A DNA stretch of 64,000 nucleotides from Thermaerobacter sp. PB12/4term. Lineage in GTDB: Bacteria; Bacillota; Sulfobacillia; Thermaerobacterales; Thermaerobacteraceae. Where the stretch lies: assembly GCF_003403315.2 (NCBI RefSeq), contig NZ_CP048407.1:372001-436000 (forward strand), in the 5' to 3' direction. Under the pieces are notes generated by a model, which saw only the letters and a program-made list of their open reading frames with translations, was not told the origin of the DNA and searched no databases. Within the stretch, counting starts at the first letter, position 1. Every line of letters starts with the position of its first letter. The position numbers and the translations under genes were made by a program. Of this stretch, positions 27,355 through 35,801 are shown one piece after another.

Positions 27355-28150
27355 GGCAAAACAATGAAATTGACACTCTCGCTACCATGGGCACTGTCTG
27401 ATAACCCTTCTCACTAAGTTTCAGGGAGGGCAGGGTAACCCGGGGCAGATGGATGCCCTGCGCCGGCTCTGGTGGGCCGACTCGGGAGGCCGGGCCATCC
27501 CCGGGGAGCTGGGACGGCCCTACCGGCCGGGCCTGCCGCGAGCCTGGTGCGGCGGGAAGCGGGTGGCCGCACCGGCCCAGCGGACCGGCGCCCTGGGCGC
27601 AGGTGGCCGCAGCGGGCTGCTCTGCGGCCCTTGCGGCCGGCCGGGCGGGTTCGGCCGGCGTGGGCCGGGCCGGCCGAGCCGGATCCGCTGGTCCACGGGG
27701 GTCCGGCCGGGCGGGATCCTGCGGCGCATGGAAGCGATTGGCGAACACCAGGGCGGCGGGTAGTCCGGCGCCTTCCCCCGGTCCGGGGTCGAGCAGCAGC
27801 ACGGCGTTCTCAAGAGGTGGAACCAGCGGGCGGCCGGCCACGGTCATGGCCAGGAGGGGACCGGTGAGGACGGCGGCTCCGTAGTGCTTGTGCCACTGGG
27901 AGGCCACCGCCTCCAGGGGACCGCCCCACCGGTCCTTCAGGCGCTCCACCAGCTGCCGCACCAAGGCCGGATCATGCAGAGCCGCTGCCGGCACCGCGGG
28001 CCCCCGGTCTGGGAAGGGCTGATCCGGTGGCCAGGCTTCGCTTGCAAGCCCGGCAAGAAAGAGATCCAGCCGGCGCCGGGTTCCTGGCGCCAGGGGCAGG
28101 TGGAACAGGCTTGCAAGGGCGGCCGGTACGGCCGTGGCCGGCGTACTCAT
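27272..28150 (-). pseudogene. truncated FhuF-like ferric-siderophore reductase remnant
   Basis: The first 110 or so residues from ATG 28150 match the FhuF/IucA-like pattern: PALVRQLVERLKDRWGGP, then SQWHKHYGAAVLTGPLLAMT. Intact members continue into a C-terminal domain with four Cys that bind a 2Fe-2S cluster. Here the frame turns into a Pro/Ala/Arg repeat-like stretch after about residue 145 and runs on into the antisense of lysC, stopping at 27272. No C-terminal Cys cluster was found in any minus frame nearby. I infer a 3'-truncated, probably inactive gene. No clear ribosome site precedes ATG 28150. Confidence 0.5.
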
Positions 28151-28475
28151 ACGCCGATGATACTGCAATCCGTTCGCAAAAACCAGGCGCCGGGCCCGAC
28201 CAGCGCGGTGATCCGCCAGGGGCACGGGCTACGGATGGCCGTGGGGCCAGCGACTTTCCCCACGCGGTCTCGCCGGTGCCCCAGCTGCTGGGCCAAGCCG
28301 GGGGTGTGGTCCAGATCCTGCATGATGCGGATCACCAGTCGGTGCCGCTGCGGCCGGTGGTGCCCAAGTGATGTGGAGAAACCCGGCCGGTCCGGCCCGG
28401 CCCGGCCGCCCCGGGGTTCCCCCTGCAGAGGATGTCCGGGCGGCAGCCGGGCTCAGGGACCAGGGGCAAGGCCTG
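28151..28475. other. intergenic region, nothing recognised
   Basis: Short frames on both strands (for example 28147-28335 minus) show no family motifs and no ribosome sites. No hairpin with a T-tract was found. Confidence 0.35.
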
Positions 28476-29018
28476 TCACGGCCGGTGGCCGGGCCTGCCG
28501 TCCAGCGGCGCGGCCGCCGGGAGACTGAGCAAGGGAGCGACCCGGTGGTGCTCCAGCCTGTCGCCGCGGTAAGCGGCGATGAACACGAAGGGCGGCTCGG
28601 GGGCCAGCATCCGCGGTAGGAACAGGGGGATGTTGCCCACCACCCGCGGGTCCTCCAGCACCTGCTCCACCGGCCACCAGGCCAGGCGCCCTTCCTCCGA
28701 GGCCAGCAGCTCGCCCGCGGCGGTATGGGCGAGGAAGGTGTAGATCATCTGGGGCGGCCAGGCCCCGTCCAGCTCGTGGAAACACAGGATCGCCCGCAGG
28801 GAAGGATCCTGGAGGACGAGCCCCGTTTCCTCGGCAAACTCCCGGACGATACCCTGGATGGGGTCCTCCCCGGCCTCCAGCTTGCCGCCCGGCGCGTTCC
28901 AGCGCCCCGCGTTGGGCGGCTTGCGGCGCTCCAGCAGGAGCACGCGGCCCTGGCGGACCAGAAAGCCCAGGGTGAAGACCTCGAAGACGTGGCGCGGTTT
29001 CGGTGCCGTCGTGGTCAT
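28476..29018 (-). CDS. Nudix hydrolase, MutT/8-oxo-dGTPase-like
   Basis: A 180-residue Nudix protein. The complete Nudix box is present, G45 through L67 (G-x5-E-x7-REFAEETGL), preceded by LLLERRKPPNAGRWNAPGG, the form seen in the YtkD/MutT-like 8-oxo-dGTP and related nucleoside-triphosphate hydrolases. It probably removes oxidised or non-canonical nucleotides in the cytoplasm, but Nudix substrates cannot be assigned from the box alone. ATG 29018 lacks a good ribosome site. It lies downstream of the CatE-like gene on the same strand with a 226-bp gap. Confidence 0.85.
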   Translation of the reverse strand: MTTTAPKPRHVFEVFTLGFLVRQGRVLLLERRKPPNAGRWNAPGGKLEAGEDPIQGIVREFAEETGLVLQDPSLRAILCFHELDGAWPPQMIYTFLAHTAAGELLASEEGRLAWWPVEQVLEDPRVVGNIPLFLPRMLAPEPPFVFIAAYRGDRLEHHRVAPLLSLPAAAPLDGRPGHRP

Positions 29019-29244
29019 GGGTACTCTGTTCGGCCCGCCTCCGTCGAATCCTGTTGCTTCCGACGCCCGCGCTGGGCCGCTGTGCTGGCGGGCCGGGTCG
29101 GGTGGTGGCGATTTCCCGGGAAATGTGCCGGTCCGGGTCGCGCGGGCGCGTGCGGGTGCGGCCAGGGCAGGGCGCCGGGCGACCCGGCCGGCCGGGGGAA
29201 AGGTGGAACCGGTTTACGGCGTTCGGGGCCGTAGCCTGGGCCCA

Positions 29245-30432
29245 TCAGGCAGGCGGCGCCGTCAGGTGCACCGGGATGCCACTGGGGTCCAGTACGGTCC
29301 AGCCCCGGGGCGATGGCCTGGCTTCCAGCCCCGCCCTCTGGATCCGCTCGAGCACGGTGGCCAGGGCGGCCTCCCCGGGGAGGGCCAGGGTGAAGCCGGC
29401 CAGGCCGGCGGCGCCGGGCGGCGGAGGGGGCGCGCCTTCCCCCGCCCAAATGTTCAGCCCCAGGTGATGATGGTATCCCCCGGCCGCCACGAAGAGGGCG
29501 CCGGGGAAATCCCGCTGGGTCACCTCAAAGCCGAGCACCCCGCAGTAGAAGGCCTCGGCGGCGGCCAGGCTGGCCACCTGCAGGTGGACGTGGCCCACCA
29601 CCGGGCCGTCGTCCGGCCCCTCGTCCGGGGCCTGGTCCACGGCGCCGTCCCCGGCCTGGGGCACGGCGCTGGGCTGATTGGGGTGCCCATGGGGCGTGCT
29701 GCCGCGACCTGGCCTGGATGGGGTGGCGACGGCCGCCCTGGGGGTGTTCCCGGCCCTGGCGCCGTTCCCGGGAGCCGCGCCGGAACGTGAACGGCCGGCC
29801 GATGCCACAAGGGCGGTTGCCGCAAGATCATCCAGGTCCAGCGGGGCGGTATACATGGCGATGGTGCCGTCCGGCCGGCGAGGCCACCGGTCCCGGGGCC
29901 GGTCGCAATAGAGCTCGAGCCCGTTCCCCTCGGGATCCGCCAGGTACAGCGCTTCGCTGACGCCGTGGTCGGCGAAGCCCTGAAAGCGCCACCCGCACTC
30001 CAGCAGCCGAAGGAAAGCCCGGGCCAGGGCCCCCCGGCTGGGGTAGAGCAGAGCCACGTGGTAAAGGCCGGTGGTCCGGGGTGGGCGCGGCGGCGCCCCG
30101 GGGTCCTCTTCCAGGCAGATCAGCGGCGGTTCTCCCGCCCTGCCGGCCAGGCCTGTGACAACTGCCGCTCCCCCGCGCGGTTCGGCATCCCGGCGGAACC
30201 CGGCCGGGCCATGTACGGCTGCGCCGGGCGCCGCTGCGCCGCCGTTCTGGCGGTGTTCATCCGGGTCCACAGCCGGCTCCCTTTCCCCCGGCCGGGGCAC
30301 CGGCACGGGGACCAGACCCAGCCGGTCGCGATAGAACGCCAGGGCGCGGGACAACTGGCGCACCCGCAGGTAGACCGGGCCGAGGCGCAGGCTGGCCGGC
30401 AGGGGGGTGGCCGGTGGGGGCGTGGGGTTCAT
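29245..30432 (-). CDS. CatE-like VOC-family (catechol 2,3-dioxygenase type) protein
   Basis: Two glyoxalase/VOC modules: YLRVRQLSRALAFYRDRLGL at the N terminus with TGLYHVALLYPSR and GNGLELYCDRP, then GHVHLQVASLAAAEAFYCGV with GYHHHLGLNIW and WTVLDPSGIPVHL. The order and motifs match Bacillus CatE/YfiE extradiol dioxygenases that use Fe(II) or Mn(II). At 395 residues it is about 110 longer than CatE because of two low-complexity Ala/Gly/Pro insertions (about residues 48-105 and 200-260). ATG 30432 follows GAGGAGGTG. A tandem 16-bp repeat lies just upstream and may be its operator. Substrate not determined. Confidence 0.8.
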   Translation of the reverse strand: MNPTPPPATPLPASLRLGPVYLRVRQLSRALAFYRDRLGLVPVPVPRPGEREPAVDPDEHRQNGGAAAPGAAVHGPAGFRRDAEPRGGAAVVTGLAGRAGEPPLICLEEDPGAPPRPPRTTGLYHVALLYPSRGALARAFLRLLECGWRFQGFADHGVSEALYLADPEGNGLELYCDRPRDRWPRRPDGTIAMYTAPLDLDDLAATALVASAGRSRSGAAPGNGARAGNTPRAAVATPSRPGRGSTPHGHPNQPSAVPQAGDGAVDQAPDEGPDDGPVVGHVHLQVASLAAAEAFYCGVLGFEVTQRDFPGALFVAAGGYHHHLGLNIWAGEGAPPPPPGAAGLAGFTLALPGEAALATVLERIQRAGLEARPSPRGWTVLDPSGIPVHLTAPPA

Positions 30433-30465
30433 GGCGCCGACACCTCCTCAGATTCTTCACCGGCC

Positions 30466-30497
30466 GTTGGATTCAGTGGTCGTTGCATTCAATGGTC
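30466..30497. repeat. tandem 16-bp direct repeat, candidate operator
   Basis: GTTGGATTCAGTGGTC (30466-30481) is followed directly by GTTGCATTCAATGGTC (30482-30497), 14 of 16 identical. It sits 34 bp before the CatE-like start in the divergent catE/thyX interval, with a third partial GTTGGAT at 30509. The position suggests a regulator binding site. The rest of the 30433-30756 interval shows no gene and no clear promoter. Confidence 0.6.
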
Positions 30498-30756
30498 ATT
30501 CGCACGGGTTGGATGATGGGCCGGTGCTTACCGCCATTGTCGCCCATCGACGGCCGCCGTGTCGCGGTCCGGCAACATCGGGTTGGTCCGTCGGGGGCCG
30601 GGACCGCTTCACAGGAGGAGCGCGCCCGGCCCCCGAGCAGGCGTGGGATGAGGCGCAGGTGAGCGCTGCCCCCGGAGGCCGGAAGGGAGAGGGGGCGCCG
30701 GGGTCGAAAGCCATGACATTAACCCGGCACGTCAACCCGGCAAGGCGGTGTAAGGT

Positions 30757-32778
30757 TTGTCGACGGCGGCAGAGCGGTTCACACCACGCCAGCGGGAACT
30801 GCTGGCGCGGTTCGTCAGCAATTTGGACCAGAACGTGTATGCCATCTACAATCTGCCCGAAGAAGTCGTCGCGGTGATCTTCGCCTATGTGAGCCGCAGC
30901 CCCCGCAGCTTTCGCGAAAATCTCTTGCGCCTGATGGAAGACCCGGAGCTCAACCTGCTCGGCAGCCTCCCGTCCCAGCCCGAGCCGGCGGCCGCCGGCG
31001 GGCCGGCCTCTGCTGCCGCGGCGTCCGACCCGACGGGCCCGGACCCGGCCGGACCCGATCCGGCTGGCGTCCACCTGGACGGCCCGGTGACGCTGGCTCC
31101 GGAAGCGACGGGCCCGGCGGGCGTACAGGCGTCCGGCGAAGCAGAGGGGGCGGGGCGCCCCGCGGCCACCGCTGGGGTCCGTTCTGCACCCTCTGGGGTG
31201 CCCGCCGGGGCTCCGGCCCAGCCGGCCGCGGGGGACCGCCCGCCGGTCGCAGGTTCCCTGGCCGTGGCGGCGGAAAAGGCGCGCCGCTTCCACGAGAAAT
31301 GGGTGGTCGGCTACGGCCACGCCTCGGTGGCCGAACTGGCCAAGGCCGCCGTCGGCATCGAGCGCATCTCCCGGCTGGCCAGCGCGCGCCTGGAGACGGC
31401 CAATCCCTGGCTCTCGTTCATCGAATACAGCCAGCGCTACCAAATGCCGCGGCGCGGCGCGTATGTGGTGCCGCCGGAGCTGGAGGCGGCCGGCGCGCCC
31501 GAGCTGCTGGCCGAGTTCCACCGCGTTCAGGAGGTCACCTACGACGCCTACCAGGAGCTGTTCCGCGGCCTGGTGGAGCACCTCGAACGGGTCGAACCGC
31601 CCCAACCCGGCGAGACGGCCCGGGCGCGGGCCAGCCGGCTGGAGAAGCAGGCTTTTGAAGATGCGCGCTACGCCCTGACCCTCGCCGTCGAGACCAACCT
31701 GGGGATGGTGGGCAACGGCCGCGCCCTGCGGGATGCCATCGTCCGGCTGCTGTCGGACCCCTATGAGGAGACCACCCGGCTGGCCCTGGCCATCCGCCGG
31801 GAGGTCACGCGGGTTCTGCCCACGCTGGTTCGATATGCCGAACCCAACCCGCGCCTGCAGGCGGCGGACGCGGAGGTGGCCCGGGGCGTGGCCGAGGCCC
31901 TCCAACGGCACCGCCGGGTGCGGGCAGTGGCCAGCGACCCGGTGATCCTGCTGGACTGGACGGGCCGGGGTGCGGCCGACGGGGGGCCCCCGGCAGCCAA
32001 GGCAGCCGGGGGCGCCGGGCTGCTCGCCGCGGCGCCGGGGGCCGGCGCAGCGGCGGAGGCGGCGGCCGGTGCGCCCGGGGTCCTCGGCTCGCCCGGGGTC
32101 GCCGTTGAGGAGGTGCAGTCCACGCCCGACGAGCAGGCGGCCCTGGACGTGATCCTGGGCGCCTGGCTCCATGAATACGGGTCGGGCGGCTGGCCGGAGA
32201 CCGGCGACGTGCTGGCGGCGATGACGCCGGCAGAGAAGCTGGCGCTGTTCGCAAAGGCCGTGACCGGCCTCGGGCCCCACGATCCTCCGCCCGAGGCCTT
32301 CAAGCTGGTTCGTTACCGGGTCGAACTCACCGTGTCCGAGGCCAGCTGGCACCAGCTGCTGCGCCACTCGCGGCGCATGCACTTCGCCGCCCAGGCGCCA
32401 GGGGTGGAACACGGCATCACCGTGCCGCCGCGCATCCAGGATGCGGGCCTGGCCCCCGTGCTGATGCGCGCCGTCGATGCGGCGGAGCGCCTGTTCTTCC
32501 GGTTGACGAGGGCGGGCCTGCCGCTGGCCGCCCATTACGTGGTGACCAACGCGCACCGGCGGCGGGTGGTGGCGGAGTTCGATCTCTGGCAGCTGTACCA
32601 CCTGATCACGCTGCGCGGCAAGCCGGAGGCGCAGTGGGACATCAGGCAGACGGTCCACCGGCTGGCGCAGCGGGTGATGGTGGTCCACCCCAACCTGGTG
32701 CGCTGCGCGCCGCGGCTGATGGCGGTGCTGGAGGCGGCCGGCGCCCTGGAGCCTGTTGCCAGGGAGCAGCCCCGTTGA
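30757..32778 (+). CDS. thyX: FAD-dependent thymidylate synthase family protein, two tandem ThyX domains
   Basis: A 673-residue protein, about three times a single-domain ThyX. Domain 1 (about 160-350) has GYGHASVAELAKAAVGIERIS and FIEYSQRY. Domain 2 (about 505-665) has SEASWHQLLRHSRR, APGVEHGITVPP and an RRVVAEFDLWQLYHL segment. The classical single-domain signature RHR-x2-S-x-NE-x-S-x-RY is not found whole: the RH-x-RR part is in domain 2 and the EYS-x-RY part in domain 1. Ala/Gly/Pro-rich linkers lie at about 75-165 and 405-450. It would methylate dUMP using methylene-tetrahydrofolate, FAD and NADPH. The start TTG 30757 has only a weak ribosome site. Long two-domain ThyX forms occur in some thermophilic Firmicutes. 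Confidence 0.82.
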   Translation: MSTAAERFTPRQRELLARFVSNLDQNVYAIYNLPEEVVAVIFAYVSRSPRSFRENLLRLMEDPELNLLGSLPSQPEPAAAGGPASAAAASDPTGPDPAGPDPAGVHLDGPVTLAPEATGPAGVQASGEAEGAGRPAATAGVRSAPSGVPAGAPAQPAAGDRPPVAGSLAVAAEKARRFHEKWVVGYGHASVAELAKAAVGIERISRLASARLETANPWLSFIEYSQRYQMPRRGAYVVPPELEAAGAPELLAEFHRVQEVTYDAYQELFRGLVEHLERVEPPQPGETARARASRLEKQAFEDARYALTLAVETNLGMVGNGRALRDAIVRLLSDPYEETTRLALAIRREVTRVLPTLVRYAEPNPRLQAADAEVARGVAEALQRHRRVRAVASDPVILLDWTGRGAADGGPPAAKAAGGAGLLAAAPGAGAAAEAAAGAPGVLGSPGVAVEEVQSTPDEQAALDVILGAWLHEYGSGGWPETGDVLAAMTPAEKLALFAKAVTGLGPHDPPPEAFKLVRYRVELTVSEASWHQLLRHSRRMHFAAQAPGVEHGITVPPRIQDAGLAPVLMRAVDAAERLFFRLTRAGLPLAAHYVVTNAHRRRVVAEFDLWQLYHLITLRGKPEAQWDIRQTVHRLAQRVMVVHPNLVRCAPRLMAVLEAAGALEPVAREQPR

Positions 32779-32803
32779 GGGCATCCCGGCACTGTGCTAC
32801 CAT
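32775..32803 (+). promoter_or_regulatory. tRNA-Leu promoter
   Basis: TTGAGG (32775-32780), a 17-nt spacer, and TACCAT (32798-32803) preceded by TG as an extended -10. It ends 12 bp before the tRNA. This is the best-formed vegetative promoter in the window. The -35 overlaps the thyX stop codon. Confidence 0.75.
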
Positions 32804-32815
32804 GCTGGTACGTGA

Positions 32816-32902
32816 GCCGGGGTGTCGGAACCGGTAGACGAGGCGGACTCAAAATCCGCTGGGCGCAAGCCCGTGCGGGTTCGACTCCCGCCCCCGGCAC
32901 CA
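32816..32902 (+). tRNA. tRNA-Leu (anticodon CAA)
   Basis: An 87-nt tRNA. The acceptor stem GCCGGGG pairs with CCCCGGC, with discriminator A and an encoded CCA at 32900-32902. The anticodon stem GCGGA/TCCGC encloses the loop CTCAAAA, giving anticodon CAA, which reads UUG. A long variable arm (TGGGCGCAAGCCCG) and the T loop GGTTCGACTCC confirm a class II leucine tRNA. It has its own promoter and is followed by a terminator about 75 bp downstream. Confidence 0.97.
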
Positions 32903-32976
32903 AGGGTACTACGGCGGCCGTGATGTGCCGGAGATAGCTTCGCCGTTTTTAGACAGCTTCGTTGTGTTTCGATCAA

Positions 32977-33012
32977 GGCCCGCGCCGCGGAATGCCCGGC
33001 GCGGGCCTTTTT
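32977..33012 (+). terminator. intrinsic terminator after tRNA-Leu
   Basis: Perfect 10-bp stem (32977-32986 with 32998-33007), 11-nt loop, then five T (33008-33012). Classical rho-independent form. Confidence 0.88.
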
Positions 33013-33018
33013 CACCGC

Positions 33019-33369
33019 GTGGGCCGCAACATCACCCCGAAGCCGCCCGTCGACCGGCTAGAGGAGACGGTGTCCTTCTACAGGCATGGTCTCGGCCTGC
33101 CCGTTCACACGTCCGAGAGGGATGCGCACGGGGTGGAATTCGGTTCCGTGCGCCTGTGGCGCGACCCCGCGTCCCAGCGGGGACCGCCGGAGCTCTGGCT
33201 GGAAGTGGTGACGGACGACCTTGACGCCGCCGCCCGGTACGTGGCCCGGCACGGCGTCCCGCGCCGGGACGGCGTGGAGCCTCGACGGGCTGGCTTCTCG
33301 GGGTTTTGGATCAGTAATCCGACGGTCGTCGTCCACCTGGCGTGTGCGTTACGGTTTCCTAACCATTGA
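33019..33369 (+). pseudogene. VOC/glyoxalase-fold gene remnant
   Basis: Translation from 33019 gives about 115 residues with a VOC pattern: VDRLEETVSFYRHGLGLPV, then FGSVRLWRDP, ELWLEVVTDDLDAAARYVARHG and GFWISNPTVVVHL. The only in-frame start is GTG 33019, seven bases after a terminator T-tract and without a ribosome site. The usual first beta strand is reduced, so the 5' end appears to have been lost when the tRNA unit and this gene were joined. It could also be an unexpressed short gene. No partner is evident. Confidence 0.45.
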
Positions 33370-33450
33370 TTTGCACCTCCTTTACCTTCTGGTCCCCGGC
33401 CCGTTGCTAGACTCGAGCTGCAACCGCCCAGTGGAAAGGAGAGGGTCGGG

Positions 33451-34950
33451 ATGATCGTCCCATCCACCGGCAAGTTGGGCCGGGGGCTGGTCGCCGGCGC
33501 GGTCGGCACGGCGTTGCTGACCTCGGTGGCGGCGGCCCATTCGCTCCAGGGGCCCAGTTCCTCTCAGTCGCCTTATGTGGTGCGCTCGCAGCCGGGCGTG
33601 GTCAGCCGCTCCATCCTGACGGTGGGGGACGCCGTCAACGCCAAGCCGGACGGCACTCCCTACCGGTTGGTGGGTATTCCTGATGGCCTTGGCGCCTACG
33701 ACAACGGGGACGGCACCTTCACGCTCCTGGTGAACCACGAGCTGCCCGCGGGGCGCGGCGCGCAGCGGGCCCACGGCGCCGCGGGGGCGTTCATCTCCAA
33801 GTGGATCATCGAAAAGGGAAGCCTGCGGGTCCTGCACGGTGAAGATCTGATGCAGCGGGTTGCCACCTGGGACCCCGCCACCGGCCGTTACAACGAGCCC
33901 GCCAAGGGAGTCGAGCTCTCCCGGCTGTGTTCCGCCGATCTGCCCCAGCCTGGCGCCTTTTACGACCGGACCTCGGGTGTGGGGTATGAAGGGCGCCTGT
34001 TGATGAACGGGGAAGAGAAGGGCCCGGAGGGGCGCGCCTTCGCCCACGCGCTGGACGGAACCAGCTACGAGTTGCCGGCCCTGGGCAAGGCCAGCTGGGA
34101 GAATCTCCTGGCCAACCCCGCCACGGGTCGCAAGACGGTGGTGGTCGGCCTGGACGACAGCGGCGGTGGCCAGGTTTACATCTACGTGGGGGAGAAGCAG
34201 GCCACCGGCAATCCCGCGGAGCGGGCGGGCCTGGCCAACGGGGTCCTGTACGGGCTGAAGATCGAGGGCCTGGCCCGGGAGACGGACGCCACCGTGCTGG
34301 CAGGGCCGGTGCCCTTCAGCCTGCATGCCTTCGGCGATGTCCGGAACTGGACGGGGGCTAAGCTGGAGCAGGAGTCGGTCCTCCATGGTGTGACCAGCTT
34401 CCAGCGGCCGGAGGATGGCGCCTGGGACCCCCGCAATCCCCGTGACTTCTACTTCGTCACCACGGCCAGCATGGAGGGGAAGAGCCGGCTCTGGCGCCTG
34501 CGCTTCGTCGATCCCGCCAACCCCGCTGCGGGCGGCACGGTGGAATTGCTGCTGGACGGGACCGAGGGTCCGAAGATGATGGACAACCTCACCATCACCC
34601 GCCGCGGCCAGATTCTGATCCAGGAGGACCCCGGCAACCACTCGCGCCTGGCGAAGATCTGGCGCTACGACATCGATAGCGGTCGGCTGGAGGCGGTGGC
34701 GGAGCACGATCCCAACCGGTTCGCGCCGGGTGCTGCTGCGTTCCTCACCCAGGATGAGGAGTCGTCGGGCATCATCGACGCCTCGGACCTGCTGGGCGAG
34801 GGCTGGTTCCTCCTCACCGTACAGGCTCATTACAAGCACCCCGACCCGGAGCTGGTGGAAGGCGGCCAGTTACTGGCCCTGCACGTGCCGCCGGGCGAGG
34901 GGCCCAAGGGGCCTGGGGACGACCGCCCGGGGAAGCCGGGAGCCCGGTAA
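33451..34950 (+). CDS. secreted DUF839/PhoX-like protein
   Basis: A 499-residue exported protein. A signal peptide (residues 1 to about 29, GAVGTALLTSVAAAHS) precedes a beta-propeller-like domain with the DUF839/PhoX pattern: YRLVGIPDGLGAYDN, FTLLVNHEL, LLMNGEEKGPEG, GVTSFQRPEDGAWDP and ILIQEDPGNHSRLAKIW. PhoX enzymes are Ca/Fe-dependent alkaline phosphatases; many DUF839 proteins are uncharacterised, so phosphatase activity is inference. The start ATG 33451 follows GGAAAGGAGAGGG. A C-terminal Gly/Pro tail is probably disordered. It is monocistronic, with a terminator hairpin at 35028. Confidence 0.82.
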   Translation: MIVPSTGKLGRGLVAGAVGTALLTSVAAAHSLQGPSSSQSPYVVRSQPGVVSRSILTVGDAVNAKPDGTPYRLVGIPDGLGAYDNGDGTFTLLVNHELPAGRGAQRAHGAAGAFISKWIIEKGSLRVLHGEDLMQRVATWDPATGRYNEPAKGVELSRLCSADLPQPGAFYDRTSGVGYEGRLLMNGEEKGPEGRAFAHALDGTSYELPALGKASWENLLANPATGRKTVVVGLDDSGGGQVYIYVGEKQATGNPAERAGLANGVLYGLKIEGLARETDATVLAGPVPFSLHAFGDVRNWTGAKLEQESVLHGVTSFQRPEDGAWDPRNPRDFYFVTTASMEGKSRLWRLRFVDPANPAAGGTVELLLDGTEGPKMMDNLTITRRGQILIQEDPGNHSRLAKIWRYDIDSGRLEAVAEHDPNRFAPGAAAFLTQDEESSGIIDASDLLGEGWFLLTVQAHYKHPDPELVEGGQLLALHVPPGEGPKGPGDDRPGKPGAR

Positions 34951-35027
34951 CATCCTGCCGGGGCCGGGCGCGCCGGCGGCAGGCTGGGTTGCGCCCGCAA
35001 CCGGCGGCCGATCACCGTCCGAGCACC

Positions 35028-35049
35028 GGGGGCCTCTCTGGAGGCCCCC
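35028..35049 (+). terminator. terminator-like hairpin after the PhoX-like gene
   Basis: Perfect 9-bp stem (35028-35036 with 35041-35049), TCTG loop, followed by CTTCCC. The T content is low but the stem is strong. Confidence 0.6.
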
Positions 35050-35083
35050 CTTCCCGTGGTCGTGGCCCCTTCCTGTAGCCCTA

Positions 35084-35687
35084 GCGGGCGGGGCCGCGCC
35101 TCAGCGCGGCCTCATGCGCGGCGCCCCGTCCAGGCGGATGACCTCGCCGTTGAGCATGGGATTCTCGATGATATGCCGGACCAGCAGGGCGTACTCCCGC
35201 GGGCGGCCCAGACGGGAGGGGAAGGGCACCTGCTGCTCCAGGGACTTGCGGGCGGGCTCCGGCAGCCCCGCCATCATCGGCGTCTCGAAGATGCCCGGGG
35301 CGATGGCCACCACCCGGATGCCGTACCGGGCCAGCTCCCGCGCCACGGGCAAGGTCATGGCGGCCACGCCGCCCTTGGACGCCGAATAGGCCGGTTGGCC
35401 GATCTGCCCGTCGAAGGCCGCCACGGAAGCGGTGTTGACGATCACGCCCCGCTCCCCCTCGGCGTTGGGCTCCTGCTGGGCCATGACCGCCGCCGCCAGC
35501 CGGATCACGTTGAAGGTGCCCACCAGGTTGACCTCGATGACCCGGCGGAACCGGTCCAGGTCGTGGGGCCCCTCCCGGCCCAGCACCTTCTCCGCGATGG
35601 CGATGCCGGCGCAGTTGACGACGCCGTGCAACCCGCCGAAGGACGCAACGGCCGTCCGCACCGCCTGCTGGACGCTCTCGGGGTCAG
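35084..35687. repeat. direct repeat copy 1 of the SDR gene segment
   Basis: Aligns without gaps to 37254-37857 at a constant offset of 2170 bp. Positions 35101-35642 differ from copy 2 at only three bases (35112, 35120, 35311). From 35643 identity drops abruptly to roughly four bases in five, and it ends near 35690. Confidence 0.93.
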
Positions 35688-35691
35688 GACG
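35101..35691 (-). pseudogene. 5'-truncated SDR dehydrogenase copy
   Basis: It encodes the C-terminal three quarters of the SDR gene at 37271-38038, nearly identical at DNA level, including YSASKGG and the C terminus [11 protein letters not shown]. It lacks the N-terminal Rossmann motif TGGGSGLG and the first 60 or so residues. The open frame can be extended to 35715 with an unrelated start (MFLQAAPRR), but there is no ribosome site and the cofactor site is gone, so it should be inactive. It sits between the PhoX-like gene and the SPFH gene. Confidence 0.85.
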
Positions 35692-35801
35692 CCGGGGCGC
35701 GGCCTGAAGGAACAAGGGGCTCGCTATCGAAATGGTATCAACACGATATAGTCCACAAGGACCTCAAACAACGCGTCCGCAAGAACAAGGGGGACAGGGA
35801 A

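Noticed and set aside
27364-27417. 17-codon frame MKLTLSLPW... just after lysC, with TTGACA at 27370 and TACCAT at 27383
   Set aside because: No ribosome site, and the two hexamers are only 7 nt apart, so neither a leader peptide nor a promoter can be supported.
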